Below are positions 1 through 8,405 of a DNA stretch of 33,345 nucleotides, piece by piece. The notes under the pieces were generated by a model, which was given only the letters and a program-made list of their open reading frames with translations, was not told the DNA's origin and searched no databases. The DNA is taken from assembly GCA_902515775.1 (NCBI GenBank), contig CABXVU010000015.1, forward strand, positions 1 through 33,345, in the 5' to 3' direction. The translations under genes were made by a program, and so were the position numbers. Source of the stretch: an uncultured SAR86 cluster bacterium (lineage in GTDB: Bacteria; Pseudomonadota; Gammaproteobacteria; Magnimaribacterales; D2472). The stretch's first letter is position 1; each line of letters opens with the position of its first letter.

Positions 1-1
1 T

Positions 2-592
2 TTTTGTATTCATGCTGCTATTTTTTTATATCTGTATGGAACATTTGATTCTGATGTTACTCAAAAAATCTTAATCTCTAAACCTCTTCAAATAGAGTTA
101 AAATTTGACTTATCTACTCAGGTCAAAAAGGAGATTCCATCCGTAACGGAAGTTGATTCAGCGGAAGAGAAAGAGCCAATGGAAGAATTTATATACTCAA
201 AGGCATTTGATGCAAGTGAAATTTCATCAAGGAATCAAGTAATTACGCAAGATATCTCTGAGCTATTGACACAAGAAATTGAGGTTGAAGTTAGCAAAGA
301 GCAGCAAGAAATTTCAATGTATGCTCAACAGATAATTTTAACCATAGAAGATGCTTGGATAAAACCAAAAAATATTCCTGAGGGTTTGATTGCAAATTTA
401 AGACTTAGAATTCGTCCATCAGGAAGAATTATTAATGTAGATCTTATAAAGAGCAGTGGAAATATTAGATTTGATAACTCAGCACTTCAAGCCGTAAGAA
501 GAGTTGAAACTTTTAATTTCTTTAATTCAATTTCAAAAACTTTATTTGAAAAAGAATTTCAAACAATCTCAATTAGCTTTAATCCCTTATGA
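2..592 (+). CDS. tolA: TolA, cell-envelope Tol-Pal bridging protein (5' end outside window)
   Basis: The frame is open from base 2, so the gene begins before the window. The first visible residues (HAAIFLYLYGTF) look like the N-terminal inner-membrane anchor. About 100 hydrophilic, acidic and lysine-containing residues follow, then a TonB/TolA-type C-terminal domain (roughly 357-592, with LRLRIRPSGRI and a SSGN...FDNSALQAV pattern). In this family TolA spans the periplasm and couples the TolQR motor to TolB-Pal during outer-membrane constriction. The linker is far shorter than the long Ala/Lys-rich helix of the E. coli protein (421 residues in total), so this is a compact TolA. An ATG at 179 is internal and is not the start. 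The stop overlaps the tolB start (ATGA at 589-592), which fits translational coupling. The identity rests on the C-terminal domain plus the adjacent tolB-pal-cpoB. Confidence 0.85.
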   Translation, partial: FCIHAAIFLYLYGTFDSDVTQKILISKPLQIELKFDLSTQVKKEIPSVTEVDSAEEKEPMEEFIYSKAFDASEISSRNQVITQDISELLTQEIEVEVSKEQQEISMYAQQIILTIEDAWIKPKNIPEGLIANLRLRIRPSGRIINVDLIKSSGNIRFDNSALQAVRRVETFNFFNSISKTLFEKEFQTISISFNPL

Positions 593-1875
593 GGATAAAT
601 TTTTTAGTATTCGCTTTAGTATTTTTTCCAACATTCTGTTTTGGTGAGCTTTTTTTAGAAATTACCAAGGGCTCTGAAGATCCTTATAAAGTTGCGATGA
701 TTCCTTTTGAAGGTAATTCGAGAATTTCAAAACAACTTAACAGCATAATGCAGAATGATTTAATTCGTACAGGAGAATTTTCTATTCTTGACGAAGAATT
801 GCTTTTACCCATTCAAATTATTGATGATGAGCTTATTTACAACGATTGGAAATTGCTGGGGATGGATTATTTGGTGACAGGAAAAATTATTCAAACAAGT
901 AATTCGTTAGACATAAATTACGATATTTATGATATTCATAAAAAAAGAAAAGTTCGAAGCTCAAAAGTTTTTGGTATACCCAATCAAATTAGACAGCTTG
1001 CTCACTACGCCAGTGATGGAATTTATGAATCTATAACAGGTATTAAAGGTATTGCAGCGACCAGACTTTTATATGTAAATGAAATTAAAGATTCTAAATT
1101 AGTCTCTACTTATAAACTTATGCTTGCTGATTCCGATGGCAAAAATGAAAAGAATTTATTGACAAGTTTAGAGCCTATTATTTCTCCATCATGGTCTCCA
1201 GATGGCAAGAGGGTCGCTTATGTTTCATTTGAAACAGGCATGGCAAAGGTTTTTATTCAAGAAATTGCTTCTGGAAAGAGGGAGGTTGTGCTCTCAAAAG
1301 ATACACAAATAAGCTCACCTTCGTGGTCTCCAGATGGAAAATATCTATCATTAACTCTTTATCAAGATGGAAATGCAGAAATTTATATCCTGAGATTGCG
1401 TGATAAAACATTAACTAGAATGACCAAGCAATTTGCAATAGATACAGAATCATCTTGGTCTCCTAAAGGAAATAAAATATTGTTTACCAGTGGTAGATCT
1501 GGCTCACCACAAATTTATGAATTGGATTTAAGAAAATTAAATCCAAAAGCTAAACGCTTATCCTTTGAGGGAACATACAATGCAAAGGCTTCTTATCTCC
1601 CAAAAGAGGAGGGGATTATTTTTGTTCATAGAGCCGATAATGGTTTATTCCACATTGCTCTCAAATATAAAAAAGAAAATTTTATAAGAATATTAACGGA
1701 GGCAAAGATGGATGAGTCACCTAGTGTTGCTCCAAATGGTAATATGGTAATCTATGGAATTAAAGAAGGAGATTTAAGCATGCTTGCTGGATTTAGCCTT
1801 AGCGGAGCAAAATTTAAGCTACCTGCATCAAAAGGAGAGGTAAGAGAGCCAGCTTGGTCAAATTTTTTAAGATAA
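589..1875 (+). CDS. tolB: TolB, periplasmic beta-propeller of the Tol-Pal system
   Basis: A 428-residue protein, typical of TolB. It starts with a cleavable signal peptide (MRINFLVFALVFFPTFCFG), followed by an N-terminal alpha/beta domain with the family pattern VAMIPFEGNSR and LGMDYLVTGKI. The C-terminal half is a WD40-like/PD40 beta-propeller, visible as repeated SWSPDGK motifs (PSWSPDGKRVAYVSFE, PSWSPDGKYLSLTL, SSWSPKGNKILFTSG). TolB binds Pal and the TolA C-terminus in the periplasm. It overlaps tolA by 4 bp and is followed 25 bp later by pal. Nothing in it is broken or unusual. Confidence 0.97.
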   Translation: MRINFLVFALVFFPTFCFGELFLEITKGSEDPYKVAMIPFEGNSRISKQLNSIMQNDLIRTGEFSILDEELLLPIQIIDDELIYNDWKLLGMDYLVTGKIIQTSNSLDINYDIYDIHKKRKVRSSKVFGIPNQIRQLAHYASDGIYESITGIKGIAATRLLYVNEIKDSKLVSTYKLMLADSDGKNEKNLLTSLEPIISPSWSPDGKRVAYVSFETGMAKVFIQEIASGKREVVLSKDTQISSPSWSPDGKYLSLTLYQDGNAEIYILRLRDKTLTRMTKQFAIDTESSWSPKGNKILFTSGRSGSPQIYELDLRKLNPKAKRLSFEGTYNAKASYLPKEEGIIFVHRADNGLFHIALKYKKENFIRILTEAKMDESPSVAPNGNMVIYGIKEGDLSMLAGFSLSGAKFKLPASKGEVREPAWSNFLR

Positions 1876-1900
1876 TTTATATTTAATCGGAATAACTATT

Positions 1901-2374
1901 ATGAAAAGATCGATCAATACATTATTTGCATTATCAGTTTTATTATTTTTCGCGGGATGCAGCTCTTTGCAAATAACTGAGGAAGCAGTAGCAAATCAAA
2001 ATGTTGCTGGAGTATCTATTTCCTCAAAATCAACTGCTACTCAAGCGGTTCTTGCAAACGCAGTGGTTTATTTTGAGTATGACAAATTTAATTTAACAGC
2101 TAAATCTATTCAAGCCTTAAAGGGAGTTAGCGATTTAATGGGAAGAAACTCAAAAATTACTCTCTCAATAGAGGGACATGCTGACGAAAGAGGAACAAGG
2201 GAGTATAACTTAGCATTAGGTCAAAGGAGAGCAGAGTCAGTTGCTGATTATCTTATTGCAAATGGGGTAAACAGAACTAGATTAACTGTTAAAAGCTACG
2301 GAGAAGAAAGACCATTAGTTTTGGGGTCTAATGATTCTGCATGGTCCAAAAATAGACGAGTCGAACTTAAATAG
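1901..2374 (+). CDS. pal: Pal, peptidoglycan-associated outer-membrane lipoprotein
   Basis: A 157-residue protein with a type II signal peptide ending in the lipobox FFAGC (lipidated Cys20). A short Ser/Ala-rich tether leads into an OmpA-like peptidoglycan-binding domain at about residues 50-157. Its hallmarks are VYFEYDKFNL, IEGHADERGTREYNLALG, RRAESVADYL and the closing SWSKNRRVEL. Pal anchors the outer membrane to the cell wall and is released by TolB. It lies between tolB and cpoB in the standard order. Length and motifs match the family. Confidence 0.97.
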   Translation: MKRSINTLFALSVLLFFAGCSSLQITEEAVANQNVAGVSISSKSTATQAVLANAVVYFEYDKFNLTAKSIQALKGVSDLMGRNSKITLSIEGHADERGTREYNLALGQRRAESVADYLIANGVNRTRLTVKSYGEERPLVLGSNDSAWSKNRRVELK

Positions 2375-2385
2375 TTTTTACCTGG

Positions 2386-3021
2386 ATGAAAATTTTTATT
2401 GCTTTGCTGATAGCAATTCCTTCATTTGCTAATTCGCAGGATGTTGATGCCTCAGACATTTTATTTCTAAAAATTCAAGAACTTGAGGGAGAGATCGCTT
2501 CACTAAGAAGTGAACTTGAATCGCAAGGATATCTTCTAGAAAAACTATTAAGTGAGGAAATTGTTCAATTAGATAAGTTAAATAACAATGACAACTTATT
2601 ATCATCTGAAGCTGAAACCTTTAGATTCGAAGGTATAAATGATTCAAAAAGCATTGATGAGGTATATGACGAGGCCATAACAAACCTTAATGAAAAAGAT
2701 TTTTATAATGCTAAGCAATCTTTTAATTACTTAGCAGATAATTTTGATGATCAAGAGAAGATCCCTTTGAGTCTGTTTTGGTTAGGAGAGATTTCTTTAC
2801 TAGAATCCAACCTTGAAGAAAGCGAACAATTTTTTCAAAGATTGGCTGCCAATTATCCAGATCATTGGAGAACTCCATTAGCTCATAAAAAAATAGGAGA
2901 CATCTTAATGATGTCAGGTGAACTCAATGCTGCAAAAATTAAATATCAATATGTCATTCAAACATTCCCTGAAAATTCTGCCTCTTCTTTATCCTTGCAG
3001 TTATTGGAAAATATGGAATAA
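2386..3021 (+). CDS. cpoB: CpoB/YbgF, periplasmic TPR coordinator of Tol-Pal and cell-wall synthesis
   Basis: A 211-residue protein with a signal peptide (about residues 1-18), an N-terminal coiled-coil segment (LKIQELEGEIASLRSELES, about 28-47) that trimerises in characterised homologues, and a C-terminal TPR region. The TPR region is seen as YDEAITNLNEKDFYNAKQSF, FWLGEISLLESNLEESEQFF and KIGDILMMSGELNAAKIKY. In known systems CpoB links PBP1B/LpoB activity to Tol-driven outer-membrane constriction. It is somewhat shorter than the E. coli protein (263). The start ATG follows the pal stop by 11 bp and has no strong Shine-Dalgarno sequence. Position after pal and before tRNA-Lys matches gammaproteobacterial gene order. 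Confidence 0.9.
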   Translation: MKIFIALLIAIPSFANSQDVDASDILFLKIQELEGEIASLRSELESQGYLLEKLLSEEIVQLDKLNNNDNLLSSEAETFRFEGINDSKSIDEVYDEAITNLNEKDFYNAKQSFNYLADNFDDQEKIPLSLFWLGEISLLESNLEESEQFFQRLAANYPDHWRTPLAHKKIGDILMMSGELNAAKIKYQYVIQTFPENSASSLSLQLLENME

Positions 3022-3022
3022 T
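2995..3022 (+). promoter_or_regulatory. possible sigma70 promoter for tRNA-Lys
   Basis: TTGCAG (2995-3000), a 16-bp spacer, and AATAAT (3017-3022) lie across the 3' end of cpoB. They would place a transcript start near 3029, about 20 bp before the tRNA. The -35 match is weak and the tRNA could instead be read from the tol operon. Confidence 0.3.
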
Positions 3023-3048
3023 CAAACTTTTTTATGAAATCCTTTTCT

Positions 3049-3124
3049 GGGTCGCTAGCTCAGCTGGTAGAGCAGTTCGCTTTTAACGAATTGGTCACAG
3101 GTTCGAATCCTGTGCGACCCACCA
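3049..3124 (+). tRNA. tRNA-Lys (anticodon UUU)
   Basis: A full cloverleaf can be drawn. The acceptor stem is GGGTCGC (3049-3055) with GCGACCC (3114-3120). The D-arm is GCTC...GAGC, the anticodon stem is GTTCG/CGAAT, and the loop is CTTTTAA with anticodon TTT at 3082-3084. The T-arm is ACAGG-TTCGAAT-CCTGT. Discriminator A is at 3121 and CCA is encoded at 3122-3124. It closely resembles E. coli tRNA-Lys, which also follows the tol-pal-ybgF cluster. Confidence 0.98.
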
Positions 3125-3156
3125 TTCAGACAAACAATTAAATTAATTTGTAACAA

Positions 3157-4410
3157 ATGATTTCCATTAAAATATTTTTTGAAAAAATCTCCTTATCCTT
3201 TACCAAAAACTCAGCAATTGCAGGATTTTTTTTCTTTTTGGTTTTGTGTTCTTGGTACATCTTAAGACCTGTTAGAAATGAAATGGCAGTTCAGAACTCT
3301 GACATTCTTCCTTACTTGTTAGGGATTGGAGCATTGGTGATGCTGTTATTAAATCCAATTTATTCGTGGCTTGCATCTCATAAAAATCTTAGAAGTGTGC
3401 TGACAGGATGTTATCTATTTTTTATCTCGAACTTGCTAATATTTATAATTTTTTGGGAGGTTTTTGAATACTCCGACGCTATTTGGCTAAGTCGAATTTT
3501 TTATGTTTGGTGCAATGTATATTCTTTTTTTGTGGTCTCTATTTTTTGGGTTGTAATTATTAATTTATTTAGAGGGGATGGGGCGACAAATGTTTTTGGA
3601 GTTATTGCAGCAGGGGGATCAATTGGAGCTTTTTTAGGTTCTGAGATTTCTAAACAATTAGCGGTAACATTCAATGAATCAGGAATTATTTTTTTTATAT
3701 TGATCGCAATCTTTTTTCTTTTATCAGCCCTAATAACAGGCTTGATTTTATTAAATCGTTTATCATTTGTTGAGGGAATTAATGAAGCTGCTGGGGGAAA
3801 TAGTTTTGATGGCTTTAAAAATTTAATCTCTTCTTCTCAAATTAGATCAATAGGTTTATACATGTACCTTTGGACAGCAATGATGACAATTCATTGGATA
3901 ACATCAATTCAAATTATTAACTCTTGGTCATCAGATGGAGGAGATAGAATTATCTTCTTTAGTAATATTGAACAAATAGTAACACTGCTAACGCTTATAA
4001 CCCAATTTTTTCTTACTGCGGTAATTATAAGACTAGCAACTCCAAGAATAATTTTAATGTTTTATGGACTAATATTTTTTGGAGCCTTTGTCGGTTATTT
4101 CTTAAATCCAACGATTGGGTATGTGTTTGTTATAAGTATTGTTTTACGAGTCTTTGAATATGGAATTAATAAACCAACAAGAGAGGTAGTTTTTAGTTAT
4201 TTGAAGAAAATGGATCGCTATAAATCTTCAGTTATGTTTGATACTTTTTTGGTAAGAATGGGTGATTTTTCTGGTAGCGGCTTTATAACCTTATTTTCAA
4301 AAACATTTGGAATTGCTTTTTTTTACGTCCCATTAATAGCAATTCCCTTTGCAGGTTTTCTTGCTTTCTTAGGATTTAAGATTGCTCCTAAGGAAGAAAT
4401 ATCCTCTTAA
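3157..4410 (+). CDS. polytopic membrane transporter of the nucleotide (ATP/ADP) carrier-like MFS group
   Basis: A 417-residue, very hydrophobic protein with about 11-12 predicted membrane segments. The first segment carries SWYILRPVRNEMAV, which resembles the (Y)YLLRP(L/V)RD motif of bacterial proteins annotated as ATP/ADP or NTP/NDP carrier-like members of the MFS superfamily. FGVIAAGGSIGAFLGSEIS (about residues 147-165) also fits that group. It has no signature of the sugar or drug MFS families. The substrate cannot be told from sequence; nucleotide exchange is a family label, not a demonstrated function here. It follows tRNA-Lys by 32 bp with no clear promoter. Its stop overlaps the stop of the convergent bepA-like gene by 4 bp. 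Confidence 0.75.
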   Translation: MISIKIFFEKISLSFTKNSAIAGFFFFLVLCSWYILRPVRNEMAVQNSDILPYLLGIGALVMLLLNPIYSWLASHKNLRSVLTGCYLFFISNLLIFIIFWEVFEYSDAIWLSRIFYVWCNVYSFFVVSIFWVVIINLFRGDGATNVFGVIAAGGSIGAFLGSEISKQLAVTFNESGIIFFILIAIFFLLSALITGLILLNRLSFVEGINEAAGGNSFDGFKNLISSSQIRSIGLYMYLWTAMMTIHWITSIQIINSWSSDGGDRIIFFSNIEQIVTLLTLITQFFLTAVIIRLATPRIILMFYGLIFFGAFVGYFLNPTIGYVFVISIVLRVFEYGINKPTREVVFSYLKKMDRYKSSVMFDTFLVRMGDFSGSGFITLFSKTFGIAFFYVPLIAIPFAGFLAFLGFKIAPKEEISS

Positions 4411-5837
4411 AGACCTTTTTTATTAGCAATTCTTTCTTTTGCATATTTTATCTTTGTAAGGATGGTTTCTGAGGTTTGAAAAGAATGACCAGAAAGTCCA
4501 AACGCAAATTGAAATTGATTTAATGCATTTTGAAAATCGCCAATTAATAGGAAATATTCTCCTTTGCTTAAATGATAACCGACAATATTTTTACCTGATC
4601 TCTGGATTTCAGAAAGTTGCATCCAAATACCAGGATCCTTATTTTTTTTAATTAGCAAATCTCTTAAAATTTCTTCAGCTTTAATTGATTCATTTTTTGC
4701 ACTTAAAATTTTGGCTTTTACTATCGAGGCAGGATAGTTCCTTGGTGAGATTCTTAACACCTCTTCTATGGATAGTTCTGCACGGTCATATTGCTGAGCA
4801 GAGAGAAATATTTCTGCTTTTGTAATATTTAAAATTAAATTCTTTGGAAATTTTTCTAATAATTTATTATTCAAATTGGTTGCTTCTAGAAAATTTCCAC
4901 TTGATTTTAGCGAAGAGATATAAGCAAAGGTATTTTCATTTGAGGGATTATTTTTATATATTGATTCAAAATACCTCATGGCTGCTTGAGGCGAGGTAGC
5001 GTTATATCTAGCCTTCAATTTTCCTTTGATCAACTCAAAATTAAGAGTATTTTTCTTACCTCCTGTGATTTCTAATTGATCTGCTGCATTAAAAGCATCG
5101 CTTATTCTTGATGAGGTCACAGGATGGGTTAATAAAAATTCAGGAGGATTATCACCAGATAATTTGCGAATTTTTGCCATATTTTCAAACATTTCTCCCA
5201 TTGCTTTAGGATCATAGCCAGCAGCAATTATATTATTAAACCCATACCTATCTGCCTCACGTTCAAATATTCGACTGTATCTAAGTTGTTGTTGAGCTAG
5301 CGCAGCTGGACCAGTAATAAAAGCTGAAGGATTATTAGAAACTATTGCTAAGGCAATAGCTGATATCATCACTAATGATGATGCCAAATTTGAGTCTCTT
5401 CCACGTAATACATTTCTAGCAAAATGCCTTTGGCTTAAATGTGCTAATTCATGACCTAAGACAGAAGCAAGTTGCGCCTCATTGTCAGCATTTAAGAACA
5501 GGCCTCCGTTTACCCCAATTATCCCTCCGGGTGCTGCAAAAGCATTTAACGATTTGTCATCAATTAGAACAATTGAAAATTCTCTATCCTCTACTTGAGA
5601 TGTTTCTGAGAGTCTGTATATGAGTAACTCAGTATATTCTTGAATAATTGGATCATATATTAACGGTGCTTGAGCATAGACTTGTTCTAGGAACCCTTGC
5701 CCTAGAATTCTTTCTTGTTCTAGGGAAATAACTCCAGAGACTCTATCACCTAATTCTGGTAAATTAAGATCTTTATTCTGCGCAAGCAAAGGTGCAGAGA
5801 CCATAAGTAGAATCAGAAGATTAATTTTATGAAGCAT
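4407..5837 (-). CDS. bepA: BepA/YfgC-type periplasmic M48 zinc metalloprotease with TPR domain
   Basis: A 476-residue protein with a signal peptide (about residues 1-19, ending LLAQ). The M48 protease domain carries the zinc motif HELAH (H129, E130, H133) and the downstream ligand region FEREADRYG, with E194 the likely third ligand. The C-terminal half (about 300-460) is a TPR array. E. coli BepA degrades stalled outer-membrane proteins and assists LptD assembly at the BAM complex. Here it shares the window with bamB and bamC. It is transcribed against both neighbours, convergent with the upstream transporter (4-bp overlap) and divergent from perM across 89 bp. All catalytic residues are present. 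Confidence 0.93.
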   Translation of the reverse strand: MLHKINLLILLMVSAPLLAQNKDLNLPELGDRVSGVISLEQERILGQGFLEQVYAQAPLIYDPIIQEYTELLIYRLSETSQVEDREFSIVLIDDKSLNAFAAPGGIIGVNGGLFLNADNEAQLASVLGHELAHLSQRHFARNVLRGRDSNLASSLVMISAIALAIVSNNPSAFITGPAALAQQQLRYSRIFEREADRYGFNNIIAAGYDPKAMGEMFENMAKIRKLSGDNPPEFLLTHPVTSSRISDAFNAADQLEITGGKKNTLNFELIKGKLKARYNATSPQAAMRYFESIYKNNPSNENTFAYISSLKSSGNFLEATNLNNKLLEKFPKNLILNITKAEIFLSAQQYDRAELSIEEVLRISPRNYPASIVKAKILSAKNESIKAEEILRDLLIKKNKDPGIWMQLSEIQRSGKNIVGYHLSKGEYFLLIGDFQNALNQFQFAFGLSGHSFQTSETILTKIKYAKERIANKKGL

Positions 5838-5926
5838 TTCTTAAATTTAATGAATTGGTTGAAAGCTTACACTATTAAGTAATTTCAATTAACATACCAT
5901 TTTAATGACAAAATTAAATATAAAAA

Positions 5927-6976
5927 GTGCTTGAAGATTTAAATAATTTACTTAAAAAAATCTTTTCTAATGAAGAGACCCTAGTTTTTGCAATTCTTTT
6001 AATAATTGCTTTTTTTATACTATTTTTCCTTGGGAATATACTTACTCCTTTCTTAGTAAGTATTATATTTGCATATTTATTAGTTGGTATGCAAAAAAGA
6101 CTGGAAAATACAGGTCTAAGCTTTAATAAGTCGTTTATAATTACATATGGATTATTCTTACTATTGGGTATTGCACTGATTCTTTGGCTTGCTCCATTAG
6201 TCTATCAACAAATTCAATCATTAATTTTAGAAATCCCGAAATGGGTTAACTCTTCAATGATTTTTATTCAAAATATTCCCCAAAACTATCCTGATTTAGT
6301 TTCATCGGAACAAATTACCGCTTTTTTACAAAGTCTTTCAGACCAAATTACAGATATTTCACAGAATCTACTTCAAGCCTCGATAGCTGGTATTCAAAAT
6401 ACTGCAACGATAGCAATAAATCTAATACTTTTCCCAATTCTAGTTTTTTTCTTTTTATTTGATAGAGCTGAAATAATTTCAGGATTTCTAAAAATTCTTC
6501 CAAAAGAAAGAGAAATGCTCAAGAGTGTGTGGATTGAAATGGATGAACAGCTTAGCAATTATACAAGAGGCAAGGCAATAGAAATTGTAATAGTTGGTTG
6601 TGCCGCAGCTTTCACTTTTATTACTTTTGGCTTGGAATATATTGCCCTTTTGTCAGTTTTGGTTGGATTTTCTGTGCTAATACCGTTTATTGGAGCATTT
6701 GCTGTAACAATACCAGTTGCCGCGGTTGGATTACTGCAATTTGGTATTACTTTTGATTTTTGGTTATTGATTGGAGCTTATATTTTATTACAGATATTGG
6801 ATGGATATTTGCTTTCTCCTTTATTATTTTCAGATGCAGTGAAATTGCATCCAGTAATAATAATGTTAGCAGTATTTGTTTTTGGTGGATTGTTTGGGTT
6901 TTGGGGTATTTTTTTTGCAATTCCAATAGCAACCTTAATTAAAGCTATTTGGAATTCTTGGCCTAAGAGAATTTAG
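5927..6976 (+). CDS. AI-2E/PerM-family inner-membrane protein
   Basis: A 349-residue protein with about 7-8 membrane helices and the layout of the AI-2E exporter/PerM family. There is an N-terminal helix pair (ILLIIAFFILFFLGNIL), an amphipathic middle region (residues about 85-150), then a C-terminal hydrophobic half. The C-terminal half contains the family-typical pattern LSVLVGFSVLIPFIGAFAV and DGYLLSPLLFSDAVKLHPV. Family members export AI-2, move Na+/Li+-H+, or have unknown roles, so the substrate is not assignable. The start is GTG at 5927; an ATG at 5905 is in another frame and soon closes. Its stop lies 9 bp from the stop of the convergent bcp. Upstream is an 89-bp divergent gap with no clear promoter consensus. 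The E. coli gene perM also lies beside bepA, which supports the family call. Confidence 0.85.
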   Translation: MLEDLNNLLKKIFSNEETLVFAILLIIAFFILFFLGNILTPFLVSIIFAYLLVGMQKRLENTGLSFNKSFIITYGLFLLLGIALILWLAPLVYQQIQSLILEIPKWVNSSMIFIQNIPQNYPDLVSSEQITAFLQSLSDQITDISQNLLQASIAGIQNTATIAINLILFPILVFFFLFDRAEIISGFLKILPKEREMLKSVWIEMDEQLSNYTRGKAIEIVIVGCAAAFTFITFGLEYIALLSVLVGFSVLIPFIGAFAVTIPVAAVGLLQFGITFDFWLLIGAYILLQILDGYLLSPLLFSDAVKLHPVIIMLAVFVFGGLFGFWGIFFAIPIATLIKAIWNSWPKRI

Positions 6977-6985
6977 TAAACTGTT

Positions 6986-7459
6986 TTACTTAGAAAGCTC
7001 TTCAACGGCTTGAAGAACTTCAGCAACATGACCTTTAACTTTTACCCCTCTCCATATCTTAACTATTTTACCTTCTGTGTTAATAATAAATGTACTTCTG
7101 TCAACTCCCATATATTCTCTTCCATACATTGACTTAAGTTTCATTACATCAAATGCTTTACAAACTTTTTCATCTGGATCTGATAAAAGTTCAAATGGAA
7201 AATTTTGTTTAGACTTAAAATTTTCATGAGATTTAATTGATTCTCTTGAGACGCCTAATATTTCAGTATTTAATTTTTTAAATTTTTCATAACTGTCCCT
7301 AAATTCTTGACCTTCAGTAGTACAACCTGGAGTAGAGTCTTTTGGATAAAAATACATTACAAAGTTTTTATTTTGAAATGTATCATTTGAAATAGTTTTA
7401 TCGCTTGTTGCGTCTGCAATAAATTTGGGGCATTTCTTTCCTTCTAGATTTTTAGCCAT
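6986..7459 (-). CDS. bcp: Bcp/PrxQ-type thiol peroxidase (peroxiredoxin)
   Basis: A 157-residue thioredoxin-fold peroxiredoxin. The peroxidatic cysteine is Cys46 in YPKDSTPGCTTEG, the canonical PxxxTPGC motif. Further family residues are SRESIKSHENF and YMGVDRSTFIIN. It reduces hydrogen peroxide and organic hydroperoxides in the cytoplasm. The resolving cysteine found five residues downstream in E. coli Bcp is replaced by Gln51. Cys10 and Cys100 are the only other cysteines, so this is either a 1-Cys form or uses a different partner. It is divergent from dapA across 46 bp, whereas E. coli bcp lies close to bepA and perM, so this neighbourhood is conserved. The start ATG has AAGGA upstream. 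Confidence 0.94.
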   Translation of the reverse strand: MAKNLEGKKCPKFIADATSDKTISNDTFQNKNFVMYFYPKDSTPGCTTEGQEFRDSYEKFKKLNTEILGVSRESIKSHENFKSKQNFPFELLSDPDEKVCKAFDVMKLKSMYGREYMGVDRSTFIINTEGKIVKIWRGVKVKGHVAEVLQAVEELSK

Positions 7460-7474
7460 AATTTCCTTAAAAAG

Positions 7475-7503
7475 TGTATAGTTTTATTTTTTACTGAAAA
7501 CAA
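7475..7503 (-). promoter_or_regulatory. predicted sigma70 promoter for bcp
   Basis: On the minus strand TTGTTT (7503-7498) and TATACA (7480-7475) are separated by exactly 17 bp. The start of transcription would fall near 7468, giving a very short leader whose first bases are the AAGGA ribosome site. The site lies inside the 46-bp divergent gap, so dapA initiation must overlap it. Confidence 0.4.
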
Positions 7504-7505
7504 TT

Positions 7506-8405
7506 ATGATGCAACCCCTTCAAGGAAGTTTTGTAGCTTTAGTGACCCCAATGTTCCCAAATGGTGAGTTGGACTATGGATCATTAAAGAATCTAGTTGA
7601 GTGGCAAATCAAAGATGGTATAAGTGGAATAGTTTCTGTTGGAACAACTGGTGAATCGGCTACTGTAAATGTTGTGGAGCACTTAGAAATTATTGAGAAG
7701 ACAATAAAATATACTAACGGTAGAGTTCCTGTAATTGCAGGAACAGGAGCTAATTCGACACAGGAAGCTATAGAACTAACAAAAACAGCTTTCAACCTCG
7801 GAGCTGATTATGCCTTAGTTGTGACACCTTATTACAATAAACCTAATCAAGACGGTCTATTCAAGCATTATTTAAAAATTGCTGATGCAGTCAATATTCC
7901 CCAAATTTTATACAATGTTCCTTCGAGGACAGCATGTGACTTGAAGCCTGAAACAGTCTTTCGTTTATCTGATCATCAAAATATTATTGGCATCAAAGAG
8001 GCAGTAGATGATGAGGAAAGAATGAATAAACTTCTTGAAATTAAAGAAAAATTAAAAGATAAAAAAAACTTTTCAATACTATCCGGGGATGATCCAACTT
8101 TTAATTCATTCATGGAAAAGGGAGCTGATGGTGTAATCTCAGTTGCTGCTAATGTTATTCCTGAAGCTATTTCTCGAATCTGTACATTTAATTTGAACGA
8201 AGAATTTGATAAAGCAATCGATTTAAACAAAAAATTTCTTAATCTATATGACCTTTTATTCGTTGAATCTAATCCAATTCCTGTAAAATGGATATTAGAA
8301 AAAATGAAAAAAATTGATTCAGGAATTAGACTCCCACTCGTTTCTTTAAATATAGTTTTTCATGAAGAAATTTCCAAAGAAATGTCAAAATTAGAACTGA
8401 TATGA
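7506..8405 (+). CDS. dapA: 4-hydroxy-tetrahydrodipicolinate synthase
   Basis: A 299-residue TIM-barrel lyase of the DapA family, close to the usual 292. It condenses pyruvate with aspartate semialdehyde, the first committed step to diaminopimelate and lysine. Key residues are visible: VGTTGESATV (Thr47-Thr48), Tyr110 in TPYYNKP, Tyr136 in LYNVPSRT with Arg141, and the Schiff-base Lys164 in IIGIKEAVDD. The start is one of two adjacent ATGs (7506 or 7509), and neither has an obvious Shine-Dalgarno sequence. The 3' end overlaps the bamC start by 4 bp. The dapA-bamC-purC order is the same as in E. coli. Confidence 0.97.
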   Translation: MMQPLQGSFVALVTPMFPNGELDYGSLKNLVEWQIKDGISGIVSVGTTGESATVNVVEHLEIIEKTIKYTNGRVPVIAGTGANSTQEAIELTKTAFNLGADYALVVTPYYNKPNQDGLFKHYLKIADAVNIPQILYNVPSRTACDLKPETVFRLSDHQNIIGIKEAVDDEERMNKLLEIKEKLKDKKNFSILSGDDPTFNSFMEKGADGVISVAANVIPEAISRICTFNLNEEFDKAIDLNKKFLNLYDLLFVESNPIPVKWILEKMKKIDSGIRLPLVSLNIVFHEEISKEMSKLELI

